DNA of 64,000 bases. Origin: Solea solea. Taxonomy: Eukaryota > Chordata > Actinopteri > Pleuronectiformes > Soleidae. The stretch lies in the NCBI RefSeq assembly GCF_958295425.1, contig NC_081136.1, forward strand, positions 13,840,381 through 13,904,380, given 5' to 3'. Positions within the stretch are counted from its first letter, which is position 1. Every line of letters begins with the position of its first letter. Position numbers and translations under genes: made by a program. Shown here in pieces: positions 12,915 through 33,310 of the stretch. Below the pieces are notes generated by a model. That model was not told the origin of the DNA and made no database searches. It saw nothing but the letters and a program-made list of their open reading frames with translations.

Positions 12915-15900
12915 TGGCTAACATGCGCACATGACAGATGCACACATACTGGCCAAAAAGAAAGGGTGCCTCTGGGAAGAAGGGGGGCAGAGGCAAAGAA
13001 TTAGTCGAGAGACAGAGTAGACAGGATATTAGATGGAAGGGAAATAGACTAGATGGAGGGGACAGATTGTGGGTTGAGGGGCAGGGAGAAGACAGAGCAA
13101 AAATAAGGAAGATAGTGGGTGGACAAGAATGAAAAGACAGTAATGAGGGGGAGGATGAGCAAGTAAGAAGAAACAATGAAAAAGGAGATGGGTGAGCGAA
13201 AGATAGATAGGGAGCGACAGGGGTGATGTAGAGATGTTGCCCTAAGAACGAATTTGTAAACAAGGGATCTCTAATTCATCAGCAATGGCAAAACACACAA
13301 AAACTACACACGGAGACAAATCCAATTAATAAAACACAAGTTCAGATGGAACCGAAGGACCACACTGCTGGGGATTTCTTCACTTTGAGGGATGTCAACA
13401 AAGTGGCCTTGTCCTGTATACCAACCACTTTGTTATGATTTTGGAAAATCTACGTGAGGTGACCTTTCTTTTGGCACAAAAAAAAGAAAAACCACACAGT
13501 GACAGTAGCTGATGTTTGACAGGCAGTGGAGTGAACATGTGAAAGAAAGCAGAGACGATGTTGTTCCTGCTTCTGGATACTGTACCCTCAGTAAATGGAT
13601 GTATTACTACTGCAAATTATTGCCATGTTCTGTATTGACCGTGTTAGACTTCTCTGCAGTGTCATGCCAGTCACTGAATATTGATGCACTTTGTCTCAAT
13701 CTCTCAGAGCTATTAGAGTTACAGGAGCCAAAGGCAAATAACGCGTATGATATTAAAGGGTAGAACTGGTGATAATCTATTTTTATCATCGTCAACAAAT
13801 GATTAAAGCCGAAGTATTAAGTTATGTGTCCACCGGCTCAGGGATTTCCACACTTCCCATTCATTGTGCATGTAAACAGCCACACAGTGTGTTCTTATGA
13901 ACATTGCTTGTTTGCATGAAGTTCAAACAAAGCTAGTTGATGCAAATCAGAAGTTTCGGCACGCTGCCTCAAGAAACTAGGGACGTTCAACCTAAACTAG
14001 TTTTTCGAAATTAACAAAGGCAGCAGCTGCATCGCTTATTTATCATCAAAAACCTGTTCAGAAACCATTTTTGGCACCATGTTGGTCTGCCTTGAAATCC
14101 AGCAGAAGACAGTGCACCAGTCAAAGTGTTGATCCAATCTGGTGGGTGTAGACCTGCAGGTGGGATTGCATTTGTTAGAGCTCCTGCCAATCATTTATCA
14201 GACAATGTCAAGTGGCACGCCCATCGCGTGATGCTGGGAAGTGTGGTGATCCTACTGTTAAAAAAAGACACGCACCTGTACTCTGACTCGCTCCAAATAC
14301 TGTCTCACTTCTCTGTAGCCTGCCTAAGGCGCTGCAGCTCCAAGTCACGACAGTTAAATAATGTAGTCCTAAACTGAAACAGCTGGGCGGGCACTTTAAG
14401 TCACAGATTAATAATGGTCTGCCATATTTATATTCATAGCAACAATACAGTCGGTGCAGCTTTGACTTTGACACCTATGTGTTCATGATTATGAACAAAC
14501 ATGTCATCCATTGCAACAGTGACCACTTACTTTACACTTTACCTTTATAAAATCTTAGTTTTGACACATGTTCAATTTAATTAAATCCAACCATCTTAGT
14601 CCATAATGTTGAATTTGGATATAAACACTGGCTAATTTTTATGCAAAGTTACATTTCAGCAATTTAATTGTACCCTCTGACATGGAATATGATAGATGAT
14701 ATCATATACTATACATATACTATACTATATATATATATGATATTCAGTATAATTTTACTCTATAAGATAAGAAATGTTTCAGTCCAAAATCTAAAGACTT
14801 GACAACACCTGAATTGGGCCATGCAGCTCCTAAACTGTATAATTAACCTATTTGCAATTATATTTTAGGACTTCACTACTCAACATAAACTGTAGCAATA
14901 TCAATGAGTAACAACATGAATTATCCTGAATTTGTCTCTGTTTGCATCACGATGAACTTGGGGCTTGTTTTTGGACTTTTTATGTATTTTGTTGACAGTG
15001 AGAAAAACAGAATATCATCAGTCATTCCTTAAAGTGCGTGTGTCTAAGTGTAACTGAATGTACTAGAGATAGCCCACTTTTCACTGAAATGCATTTGTAC
15101 AACTGTGCTTGGTTTGGCCAGTTGACTGGGGAAAATGTTTCTATGGATATTTACATGTTGCTATTCTATATTTTGCACCGTATAGGAACAATGTTTTGTC
15201 TAGATGAAGAGGGAGCAACGTGACGTAGCATAGGAATGCTGTCAAAGTGCTTTAAAACACACTGTTTTGTGTTTGTGCCAGATTTTATGGAACTTTTTCA
15301 GCTGTTCTACACTTAAATCAGAACAGCTGCTTCAACAAAATTCAGTTTCTTTGGATGTATTTTATGCACATGTATTTTCCCTCCTGTGAACCACTCGCTG
15401 TTCTTTGACAGTTTGATTAGCTGTTAGTGGAATATGTGCAATAAAAGCTGTCAGTTATGAAATTATTATAAATTAATGTTTCTACAGTGATTTAAATGGC
15501 CTTAAATTTAATGTGTACTCAGTTTCATTACACTCAAACATTAAAGTTGAAAGTCATCACTTTTTTTAACCAAACACCAAACAGACCTTTATTAAAACAA
15601 CAAGATAAGGATTATGAAAACAAATTCTAATATTCAATAACTGAAATATAGCTAAAACATATACTATTTAACATAACATTAGACATATAATTAATTATTC
15701 TGTAATATATAAAACCCAACTCACCTTTTTGCATTCAACTGCCTTATGGCCCTAATTATGAAGTAGAAGATTTTAAAAGTCTCTGCTGCAGCAGTGTTAT
15801 TGCCTAGTGTAATTAAATAGACGGGTTAAAGTTCATTTTTGAAGATTAGGGATTCAAATTTGTTCTGACGCAGTAATGACTCTGGTTTAATTTGATGCAT

Positions 15901-16740
15901 GGAAACAGACAACAGTAATTATTTGTGGTGTGAAGTGAAATAATTTAAATTTTTCTGGCCAATTCAGCCACCAACACACCTGAAATCAAGCACTAAAGCA
16001 GTTCCTGGTTGTTCTTATTCTAGGCCATGGCTTTATTAATATCTCTCTCTAATTAGCCCCAATCACCAGAAACTGATAAAGGAGAAGCTGTAATTAAAAC
16101 CAGTGAATAGTAACATTTATGCATAGCAGATAAGGTATTTCACAGCTGCCTAATCTCAAAATGCCACCAGTTTTATTTAAAAGTGTCAGCCAAACTATAA
16201 TTTTAATGGTGAGTTGTCCTTGCACACTCAAGTGTAGATGCTGCTTTAACCAAATACTACCAACCCAAGCAGGGTTACATTTCTGGGCCATGCAATAACC
16301 TGCATATAACTATCTTCAGGATTCATTTCATGTTCTTGATTTAGCTTAAGGACACTCTGTAACTCAAGTGTGCAAAATACATTTTCTACACTACACAATT
16401 ACAACCATACAGGACTGAGTATATATTTATTTCTATTTAAGTGGAGGAAGGTCGCAAAGTAAGAATTTTACTTTTTTACAAATACATATCTTGAATCTTG
16501 AATCTTGATTGACCTTATATATTATATATTGTATATTCCGAAATCCGGAAGTGCCATAATCTGAAAGGATTACCTCTTTGGCAGAAGTAATCATCTGATA
16601 TTTATCTTAATTTTTCTATAACCTTTCTGGAAAAAAACAAATAACCAACCCACTGCATTGTGAGTAGTAAGTTTGGTAAGGAATTCTGGGAAATTATTAA
16701 TAATAACAATTTACACATAACCCAACAGGTGATCTAAAAT
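12915..16740. other. gpr78 3' region and gpr78-cpz spacer
   Basis: 12955-13225 is strongly purine-rich on +. Candidate gpr78 polyadenylation signals are AATAAA at 13328-13333 and 15440-15445. The rest is AT-rich and holds no recognisable gene. Confidence 0.5.
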
Positions 16741-17128
16741 GTCTGCGTGATCGCTTATTGGCCTATTAACGTCATGTGACTGCCGAAGGAGGCGGAGTCA
16801 TACCAAAGACGGCAGAACTGTTAAATCTGTGAACTTGCGTACTTTAATTAACCTAGTTTTGGTGTCTTTGAAGGCTTCCTTTAAGATAACAACTAGCAAC
16901 TAGACGTCAACATGTAAGTAAAAATGATAAAGATGTTTTCTGTCAGTTAATTGAATGTGTTAATTTTGAATTTTGCGCCACATTTGCACCAACGTACATT
17001 CATACACTATAACGCGTATCTGTACTTCACCACACAGTCATTTGGCCTGTAACCTGATAGCTGACCGTAATGTTTGTAGTACCGTGGCTCTGACTGACGG
17101 AAGTTGAGACTGGAACTTTCTGCAGACA

Positions 17129-17171
<43 letters not shown>

Positions 17172-17267
17172 TCACATACACGCACACACACACCCTTTGG
17201 CTGCGTGTGTGTGCGGCGCCACATCGAAACAGCTGGAATATACACTGAGCGTCGGAAAATCTGCATC
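16741..17267 (+). promoter_or_regulatory. cpz: cpz upstream region: promoter-like segment and possible non-coding first exon
   Basis: Around 16755-16800 there is an ATTGG (inverted CCAAT), a GTCATGTGAC E-box-like site and a GGCGGAG GC-box-like site. A consensus donor gtaagt starts at 16913, after CAACAT, so 16800-16912 could be a non-coding first exon; a matching acceptor (ttctgcag) lies near 17118-17125 before the CT repeat. Alternatively transcription starts close to 17200. The sequence does not decide. Confidence 0.35.
17131..17164. repeat. (CT)n microsatellite in the cpz leader region
   Basis: CT run followed by a CA-rich stretch to about 17190, about 100 bases before the cpz ATG. Confidence 0.9.
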
Positions 17268-26118
<8,851 letters not shown>

Positions 26119-26150
26119 AGCTTCGATAAATGGAAGTGGAAGCAGTTTAC

Positions 26151-26170
26151 AATAAATAAATAAATAAATA
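26151..26170 (+). terminator. cpz: cpz polyadenylation signal within an AATA repeat
   Basis: AATAAA begins 33 bases after the cpz stop and is repeated (AATAAATAAATA). This is the first polyadenylation signal after the gene. Confidence 0.55.
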
Positions 26171-26174
26171 TGGC

Positions 26175-26465
26175 TACAAACACAATTATTTGCATTATAG
26201 ATTATTCGGTAGATTATTTTCTCAATTAGTTGTTTGCTCCATAAAATTTCTGAAAATGCACAAACCTCAAAATGGTGACGCCCTCAAGTGTCTTTTTTTG
26301 TTCGTAAAGATATTCAGTTTACACTGAGGAGCAAGTGAACCATGTAATATTCACATAGAAGAAGCTTAAGCTTAATTTGTTTCTATAAAGAAAACATGCA
26401 AACTGATAAATGGATTATAAAAAATACTTGTAAACTAGTATCAGATTATCTGTTGCAGCATTCTT
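26175..26465 (+). repeat. Dispersed repeat family E (cpz 3' flank)
   Basis: Contains GATTATTTTCTCAATTAGTTG, TTTGCTCCATAAAAT and ACCTCAAAATGGTGACG. Relatives are at 23345-23525, 38690-38900 (-) and 41210-41375. Confidence 0.6.
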
Positions 26466-27139
26466 TGCAGAAATCGTGCCACCATCACCATATGTGCTGC
26501 TTTTTAACACTAATACGTATCAGAAATATGTAAAGCTAGCTGGCTGGTCTTCATGTTAGCTGTCACACTTTTTGGGCTCATTGAATTCATGAAATCACAA
26601 CATAAACAAGTATAATCAGACAGGATTTTACCCAGAGCTCTCAGTCTGTAAGCTTTTGCTGTTACTATTAAACAGCTTCACTGTACAACCTTGATGAAAT
26701 GCAAGGCAGTCTCATGTTTGTATTTTCTAACAATTTTATAGCATTAATAAATAATGTTTTTGATATGATCTTTCATTTACATTCATTCTCATCATTTCTC
26801 TTAATCTCACCCGGAGGTCCATCCATGTCTTTCTTGTTTTATTCTTGTTTTGTTCTTGTTTTAATAATTAAATGTTTAGAAGGTAATGAGCACAACTGAC
26901 AACTAGGTGGCAGACTATATCAACTTCTGGACCAAGCAACTACAAACCAGTGACTGGGTGGCATCTCCACAAACAGTACTACTATTGTGCATGTGAGTAC
27001 AATGCTGAGTCAGGCTTTTATAGGATATGTTGTGGATTAGTCAGAGAGTGGTGAATGATCTAAATACTGATACAGATTACACAAATTCATGTCATTGATT
27101 TGATTTGCCCAAGGTAGATTTGAGATTAGGTTAACTGGA

Positions 27140-27235
27140 CTGGTGTGAGTGTGAGCACTCTATGTTGGCCCTGTAATGGACTGACGACCTGTCCAGGGTA
27201 TACCATGCCTTTCACCCCGTCTCCTGGTATTGCTC
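27140..27235 (-). repeat. Teleost repeat fragment (GGCGGGGTACACCCTGG type), copy 1
   Basis: GGCCCTGTAATGGACTGACGACCTGTCCAGGGT matches, inverted, the end of the 48670-48825 copy. Confidence 0.65.
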
Positions 27236-27829
27236 CCCCTGCTGTTCAATTCAGATTTGTAAACATATCCGATCAGAATCCGATCTTTACATTTACATGA
27301 CTGTTACATTATATATTGCAAGTGATCAGATTAGATCTGTGTGTTTCCATATTGACATCGTCTAGTCGTCTTCAATCCACATGAATTTCTGTAGTTACAG
27401 GCCACGAATGAAATACAATACAAAATACATGTCAGAAATCTGTGCCTGTTTCTGTCCCAAGAGGCGACGCAAACTCTCTTTTTAAATTTTAAAGTTTTGT
27501 CTTCCATTGTGCCTCCAATTAACTTCCGTCTCTTCAGATCTACATCGTTGTCCTTTGAGTTGGGCTGCAAGTGACACAGAGGACACTTTGAAATCCTATC
27601 TGAGCGACCGGAATGATCAGAATCACATTGGAAACCACCTTCGTATGTGGTTTGTATCAGCTTTGGAAAAAAAGCTGATACAAAAAAATCAAGCTAGGTA
27701 CAATCTGAAGTTGCTTAAAAGTCAGATTACAGGATCATTATAGCTAAGGGTTACACTCAAGACTTTAATAGTATCATGTCAGTGTATTTATCGTTCATTT
27801 TAGAAAAGTCACTGCTTCATCAATTTACC

Positions 27830-28400
27830 TTTGTATTGAATATACTACCCATAAGTATGTGTGTTTCAGTGTAAAATAAATAAAAGTTTGGTCCTCGTTG
27901 CCTTAGAAAAAGCCTTTTATATATACTTAAGGCAAGGGCCTTGCTTTGTGGCCACTGCCATCTTGTGGCACCGTGTTTCTACAGCTTCCAGAAAGAGCAA
28001 ACCAGCCAGAGCATGCATTGGGAGGCAAGTGGAAGCCTACTTTCCTACACCTACACCTTTTTAAATGTCCAGATCTGTTAGTGACATCCAATGGTGAGAC
28101 ATTGTAACACACAGGACTCCACTCCTCACCTCGCTTTCCAAGCGTGTCACAGAACTACCACGGCTTTTGCATTCCAGAAAGGATGCGTCCAGGCTGCTGT
28201 AGAAACATGGCAGTGCAAAATGAGTAGACTTTAGAGGACTTGCTTTATTTAGTAGACATTTTTGCCTAAAATACACAATATTTATTCATAAGGCTATGAA
28301 AACCAAATTATTTGAATTTTATATTGATTATACTTTTATACAAACCTTTCATTTTCTGCCAATAAACCCTCCTAAATGTTACACAACTGGACTTTGTAAT
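27830..28400. repeat. Head-to-head pair of dispersed repeat family B
   Basis: The left copy (27830-28045, +) contains CCTTTTATATATACTTAAGG and CATCTTGTGGCACCGTGTTTCTACAG. The right copy (28080-28397, -) runs from TGACATCCAATGGTGAGA to GTTACACAACTGGAC. Related copies are at 19700-19945, 22345-22775, 29150-29398 and 34440-34560. Confidence 0.65.
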
Positions 28401-29149
28401 ACCAAAATAATCCCTCAGACAGACAGGACCGAGGCCTAACCCAAACCAAACACAGTCAAAAAGACATGTGCTGCTCTCTGCATTAAGGAATTACTGGTTT
28501 GAATTGTCACATGCTTTTCAGTACATGTACAGAAATCCCACGCAGGACTGAGCCCTTTTTTTTTTCTGGGGCTGAGTCACCCATGTCAGGTGGGGTGTCG
28601 GGTCACCAATTGCTTGGTGAGGCTGAGAAAGTAGCAGAGAGCTGCGCCACCGAGGTGCCATGTTGGATCAGCATCATGATTCTGGTGAGTAGGTAAGCAA
28701 CACTTCGTTTCAGTCGAGTGAACTTGCTCTCTGTTCTCAAAGGAGCTTTAATACCCTTTAGTGTGTCCCTCCTACAGATCAGTTTGTAACTATGACTATT
28801 TATGGACGCCCAGTCCACCATTAGTGCCACCAGGTGTCAGTATCACAGCAGAGGGGGACAATTGTATTTAATCTTTTGAAAACACTTGTCTTACACTGTG
28901 TGTAACACTTCAGAAGTGGCAAAACGTTTAATATTTTTCAAATTCTCAAATATTTGTACACCAAGTTCACATTCATACAGGTACTTGCTAAGTTTAGTGA
29001 TCAGTGTCTACTTACAATCTAGCATACTACATGAAGCTTAAAGACCACTTAGGTCACTTGCTATACAGATATAGATATATTGTACTTTTCTACCTAACAT
29101 GATCTAAAATGATACAATTACTAGAAATAAATACACATAAAAAGTAATT

Positions 29150-29398
29150 ATTTAGGAATTTCTGACATCTAGTGGTGAGACTGCAGACTGTAACGGAGGA
29201 ATGGAGGACTCCTCTGCTCAGCCCTCCCTTTCCCAAGTGCATCAGGGAACTATGGTGGCCTTTGCATACCAAAAAAGATGTGGCTTTCATTTCAGAAAAC
29301 AAGCGCTGGCTGGTTTGTCTGTTTGACGTGCTGTAGAAACATGACCAAGCAAGTAGTAAATTCTATTTCTGCCAATAATTGTTACAGACTGGACCTTT
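29150..29398 (-). repeat. Dispersed repeat family B, single copy
   Basis: Runs from CTGACATCTAGTGGTGAGAC through TGCTGTAGAAACATG to TGTTACAGACTGGACC, matching the right arm at 28080-28397. Confidence 0.65.
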
Positions 29399-32139
29399 AA
29401 GAAGCCTAGCATTACATTGCTGTTTTATTTACAGGCATCTTGAGAGACTTGAGCTTCTGCTGTAACTTCTTCTTGCTTCCACAATGATGTTTGTACACCA
29501 GTTAGTAAAACAGGCCATGAGAAACATTCCACAAGAGCAACGTTCTCACACTGGATGAACACCTCGTTTTTAGAATCATAAATTATTACTGTTATAGTCT
29601 GTTTGTGGATGGAAGTCTATTCTTATTTTATGATTCATCAAGCCCTGCCAAAATAACAAAACAAAACAGAAAAACAGCATTTAATTTCCCAATAATGCCT
29701 CACTGCCAAGTTCAATTCCGTCGACTTGTTAAGAGGTTGTATTTACTGAATTGTACATGTGCAGACAAGTGGGTGATAATAAGCCACTTTCTTTGTTACA
29801 GACCCTGAAAAAACTTGAGGGAGAACTTGTGAAGCAAAGATAATGCGACCAGTCTAGTGTGAATGTACACAAAACCCCACCAATCGTTCTTGTAGTAAAC
29901 CCCTCAGCTATGAAAAAGCTGCTCCAACTGGGAAGAGGTGATTCCACTTCAATAGCAGTGGAACAGTTGAAAATACAGCTGCTTGTAAGTCAAAGGACCT
30001 GTTTGGCTTGATTGGTGTTTATGAATTTGGGGTTATACTGAGGCTTTAGAAGGTTCTTTGTCACCTTTTTTTCTGTTGGTTTGTTTGGGGTCTCTTGTGT
30101 AGTGTGATGGTCAAAGGTGACCATGCAACGAGGCCACACAGGTTGTAAGTTGACCTGCAGGCTCTGATGATGAATCATGTTTGTTGACATGTTCCACCAA
30201 AGTTTGATTGTGTTCGTTTGTTTTGATTTGCCTCGGAAACGCTCTGATACTCTGTTATGGGGAAAGTTCAAATGGAGATCTGCTCGCTCAGCCAAAGGCG
30301 GCACAAAAAAATCCCTTTTATTTTCATACAGTCATACGTTTTAAACACTGACCTTTGTTATCATTTTGTTAGCAGCAGCGATTTCGATGTGAATGAAATA
30401 CTGTGTGTAACATTCAGGAGGGTCAAGGACAAACCAGCCAGAATGTGCATTTTGCTCATAATGCAAATGCAGGAGAACAACAGCTAATATGAGCTAACAA
30501 GCTCTATACAGCAGGGGCTACACACCAAAGAAATCTGTTGCTTCAGACTTTATATTGTGTAGAACTGTATAAATCATATACTATAATTCACTATTTCTCG
30601 CCACATCTAATAGGACTTTTCATTGGCTGTGCTTAATCTGAGCGCACACTATAGTATACTGTGTTATTCAGCGTCCTGCTGTGAAGAGAAACATCTCAGG
30701 TTCCCACAAAAGAGGAACAGAAATTTTAAAGCAGAGTGAATGTGGGTCAGACATGGAGTGATACAGGTTAAACTAACAATGTGAGAAATCCCATGCTACT
30801 ATTGTATCAAATAAAATTGTAATTTTCCATGTTTTTGAAATTCATACCAGTTACATCACAAACCTATATTTACTGAGTTCTGCTACAAAGCTACAAATCT
30901 AATATTTTCATGCATCTATGTTCAGTGGTGCAAAACACAAGCGCCGTAAGACATATTGATCGTTTTTTAATTTCAAATCAAAGGAAAATTTAATTGTCTT
31001 ACAAACAGCCGCAGAGTCATGGGATAATGATGTTTCTGTTGCACGGAAAAACTAACAATGTGGATTATTTCTTGTACAAACAGGGATTTGAAAAGCACCT
31101 GATGTGGAAAAATGTAAACTCTTTGATTACTGTGGTGTATTTTCTTGTGACATTTTCATGCAGGACTCTGGTTTGGATAAAGGACTGTTTTAATTGGCTG
31201 GTGTTAATGTTTACGCCCACCTGTCCAGGAAGCCATTTTAATCCAGAAAGTTCTTTTGCTGCAGGTGTGTCCTGAAATAACAGGTAGGACTCTTTTTTCT
31301 TTGCCTTCTAACTGTAGGTAAATGTTATTCATGTCATAAAATATGTTCTGTTCAAGTTTATTTAGTTTGTGTCAAGCACATGGTCAGTGGTTTCTCAGTC
31401 ACTGATTGGTCACTACCAGGTGACTCTGGTTTGGGGAGTAAAATTGGCCTCAGGACAAATGCAGATCTTTTTTGGTGGTAGTTTCCAGTAGAATGAACTT
31501 CAAACAACACGTGGCTATTTGAAATCACATGGTTAGAACGGATTCCCACACTGGGATGGATCAAGTTTGAAGCAGTGTGTTAAGGTAATGACAGTATCTG
31601 GAGCTTTTCCAGTGTATGAATGCGAATAAATTGACTTTAAAAACAGAGTTAAATTGGTTGTGTCAGAGAAAAGGAATGTTCTGGCACATTATCAGGTGTT
31701 GTGTTTCACTGCTGTTCAAGACTGTTTTTTTTGTTTTTTTAACCCAGGGGCTTTGAAGTCAGTAAATGAAAACATCTCATATTATCCCTTTGTGTTTTAT
31801 TGTTTGTCTTTTTATTTTTAATGATATTTTAAGGTGAGTTGTGTTTCTAAAAACAAGCCCCTGTTGCTGCTGCTGCACTAATTCTGGTATTTAACACCTG
31901 GGTTTCCTCTCCAAACGATCATGAGCTTTAATTGATGTCACCTGTGTCATTGTTGGTGCGTGAGGGCAGGAGTGAGACCATGTTACCTGGTCTCCTATGG
32001 GCAGTTCACTGTGAGTCTCCCATTTCTCACTGTTCTTTAAGGAAATTGAGTGTATAATGTTTTAAGGCACAACTAAGACTATTTTATTGTCCTTTCCGTA
32101 ACTATTTTGAATAGGTAATGTAAACTTATACAAAAGTTA

Positions 32140-32398
32140 CAGTCGAGAAATATCTTCATTCTTTTCTCTGTTACGTGCCCACCAGTGACACTTGGTCCTG
32201 TTAGCATAACTGTTAGCATAGCTGTTAGCAAAGATGGTGGACACTGTTTACATTCTGGGAAAGAGGTCCAGTCCCCCTACGAGTGGGTCTAAAAATTGTG
32301 GAATTAGGTTGCAGTTTCAAGCCTCGGACCAAGGTGGGAACAAGGTGGGCAAGTAACAAAAAAAAAAAAAAAAAAGAATGAAGATATTTCTCAACTCA
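32140..32398. mobile_element. Fold-back (MITE-like) element
   Basis: GAGAAATATCTTCATTCTTTT at 32144 and AAAAGAATGAAGATATTTCTC near 32373 are inverted ends; inside them GCCCACC...TTGGTCC is mirrored by GGACCAA...GGTGGGC. A TGTTAGCATA(A/G)C unit is repeated three times at 32200-32231. Confidence 0.75.
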
Positions 32399-33104
32399 GG
32401 GGAAACTGAGGTTGTGAAGCACAATTTTTCAAAAATACTACTCCTATTCTAGTAATACAAAGCTAAATGCAAATCGGTGTAATCTTCTTTTGAATAAAAA
32501 GCTAGAAAAAATAAGGCAATTTTATTTCTCCTGTGGGTCCCATGCAACCCATAGTCAGGAAGTGACTACTGTGGGAGACATTAATATTTATAACGTTCAG
32601 TGCTAGGTGACATGCTGTGCCGTCATGAACATGGACACTGCACTTTTATATTTTGAGATTATACCTAGTCCCCCAGATCTGCATCTTGAAATAATTCCCA
32701 GTAAATACACCACTGGCACCACAGACAAGACCGGAGACGTCAAAGTGTTGACGGATATGTCGACTGACACGTTGTTGTTGTTTTGGGTTCATTTCATGTC
32801 CATTGCCTGTTTGTGGTTTTGTCCGCCCGTGTGTGTTAGCAGGATTACACATAAAGGTGAGATGTGGGACAAGGAAGAACCTGTGAAGTTCAGGAGCAGT
32901 TCAGATTTCTTAACAATGCACAATTGTTTGGGGGCATAGTCATGAATTATTGTGACATTTTCATGAATTTGTGAAGAAATAATGCAGATCTATGAAAACA
33001 ATCAGGCTTAAGTAAAGGTAATCAATAGGAATTTAGTGTTGAATTTAGTGTGCATTTATTTGCACTTTAAAGTTTTCTTTTGACAATAAGAGAAAGGTAA
33101 ACTC

Positions 33105-33310
33105 ACTGGCCACTTTATTAGGTACAACTTTAAAACTGCTTATTAATGCAAAGTATGTCTAATCAGTCAATCGCATGCCTGCACCTATCTATTTACTAGG
33201 CATGTAGAGATGTCAAGACGACCTGCTGAAGCTCAAACCAAGCAACAGAATGAGGAAGAACTTTAAATGAGGTAGGGTTTTGGTCTCAGATGGTCTGGTG
33301 AGTGGTCTAA
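33105..33310 (+). mobile_element. Tc1/mariner-like transposon fragment
   Basis: CACTGGCCACTTTATTAGGTACA is the terminal sequence of a common fish DNA transposon; the following GGCATGTAGAGATGTCAAGACGACCTGCTGAAG matches its start. It ends within about 200 bases. Confidence 0.75.

Larger units (their letters stand above)
26466..33100. other. cpz-hmx4 desert, first part
   Basis: No exon recognised. Repeats listed separately occupy about 1.2 kb; the rest is AT-rich unique DNA. 31850-31980 has a balanced composition and may be conserved. Confidence 0.5.

Noticed and set aside
12907..13263. 118-codon Ser/Pro/Leu-rich frame on -
   Set aside because: Produced by the purine-rich + strand after gpr78; composition explains it.
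16912..16917. ATG followed directly by TAA as a start codon
   Set aside because: ATGTAA is a start-stop; the same bases form a good splice donor (CAT|gtaagt), so a non-coding exon end is likelier.
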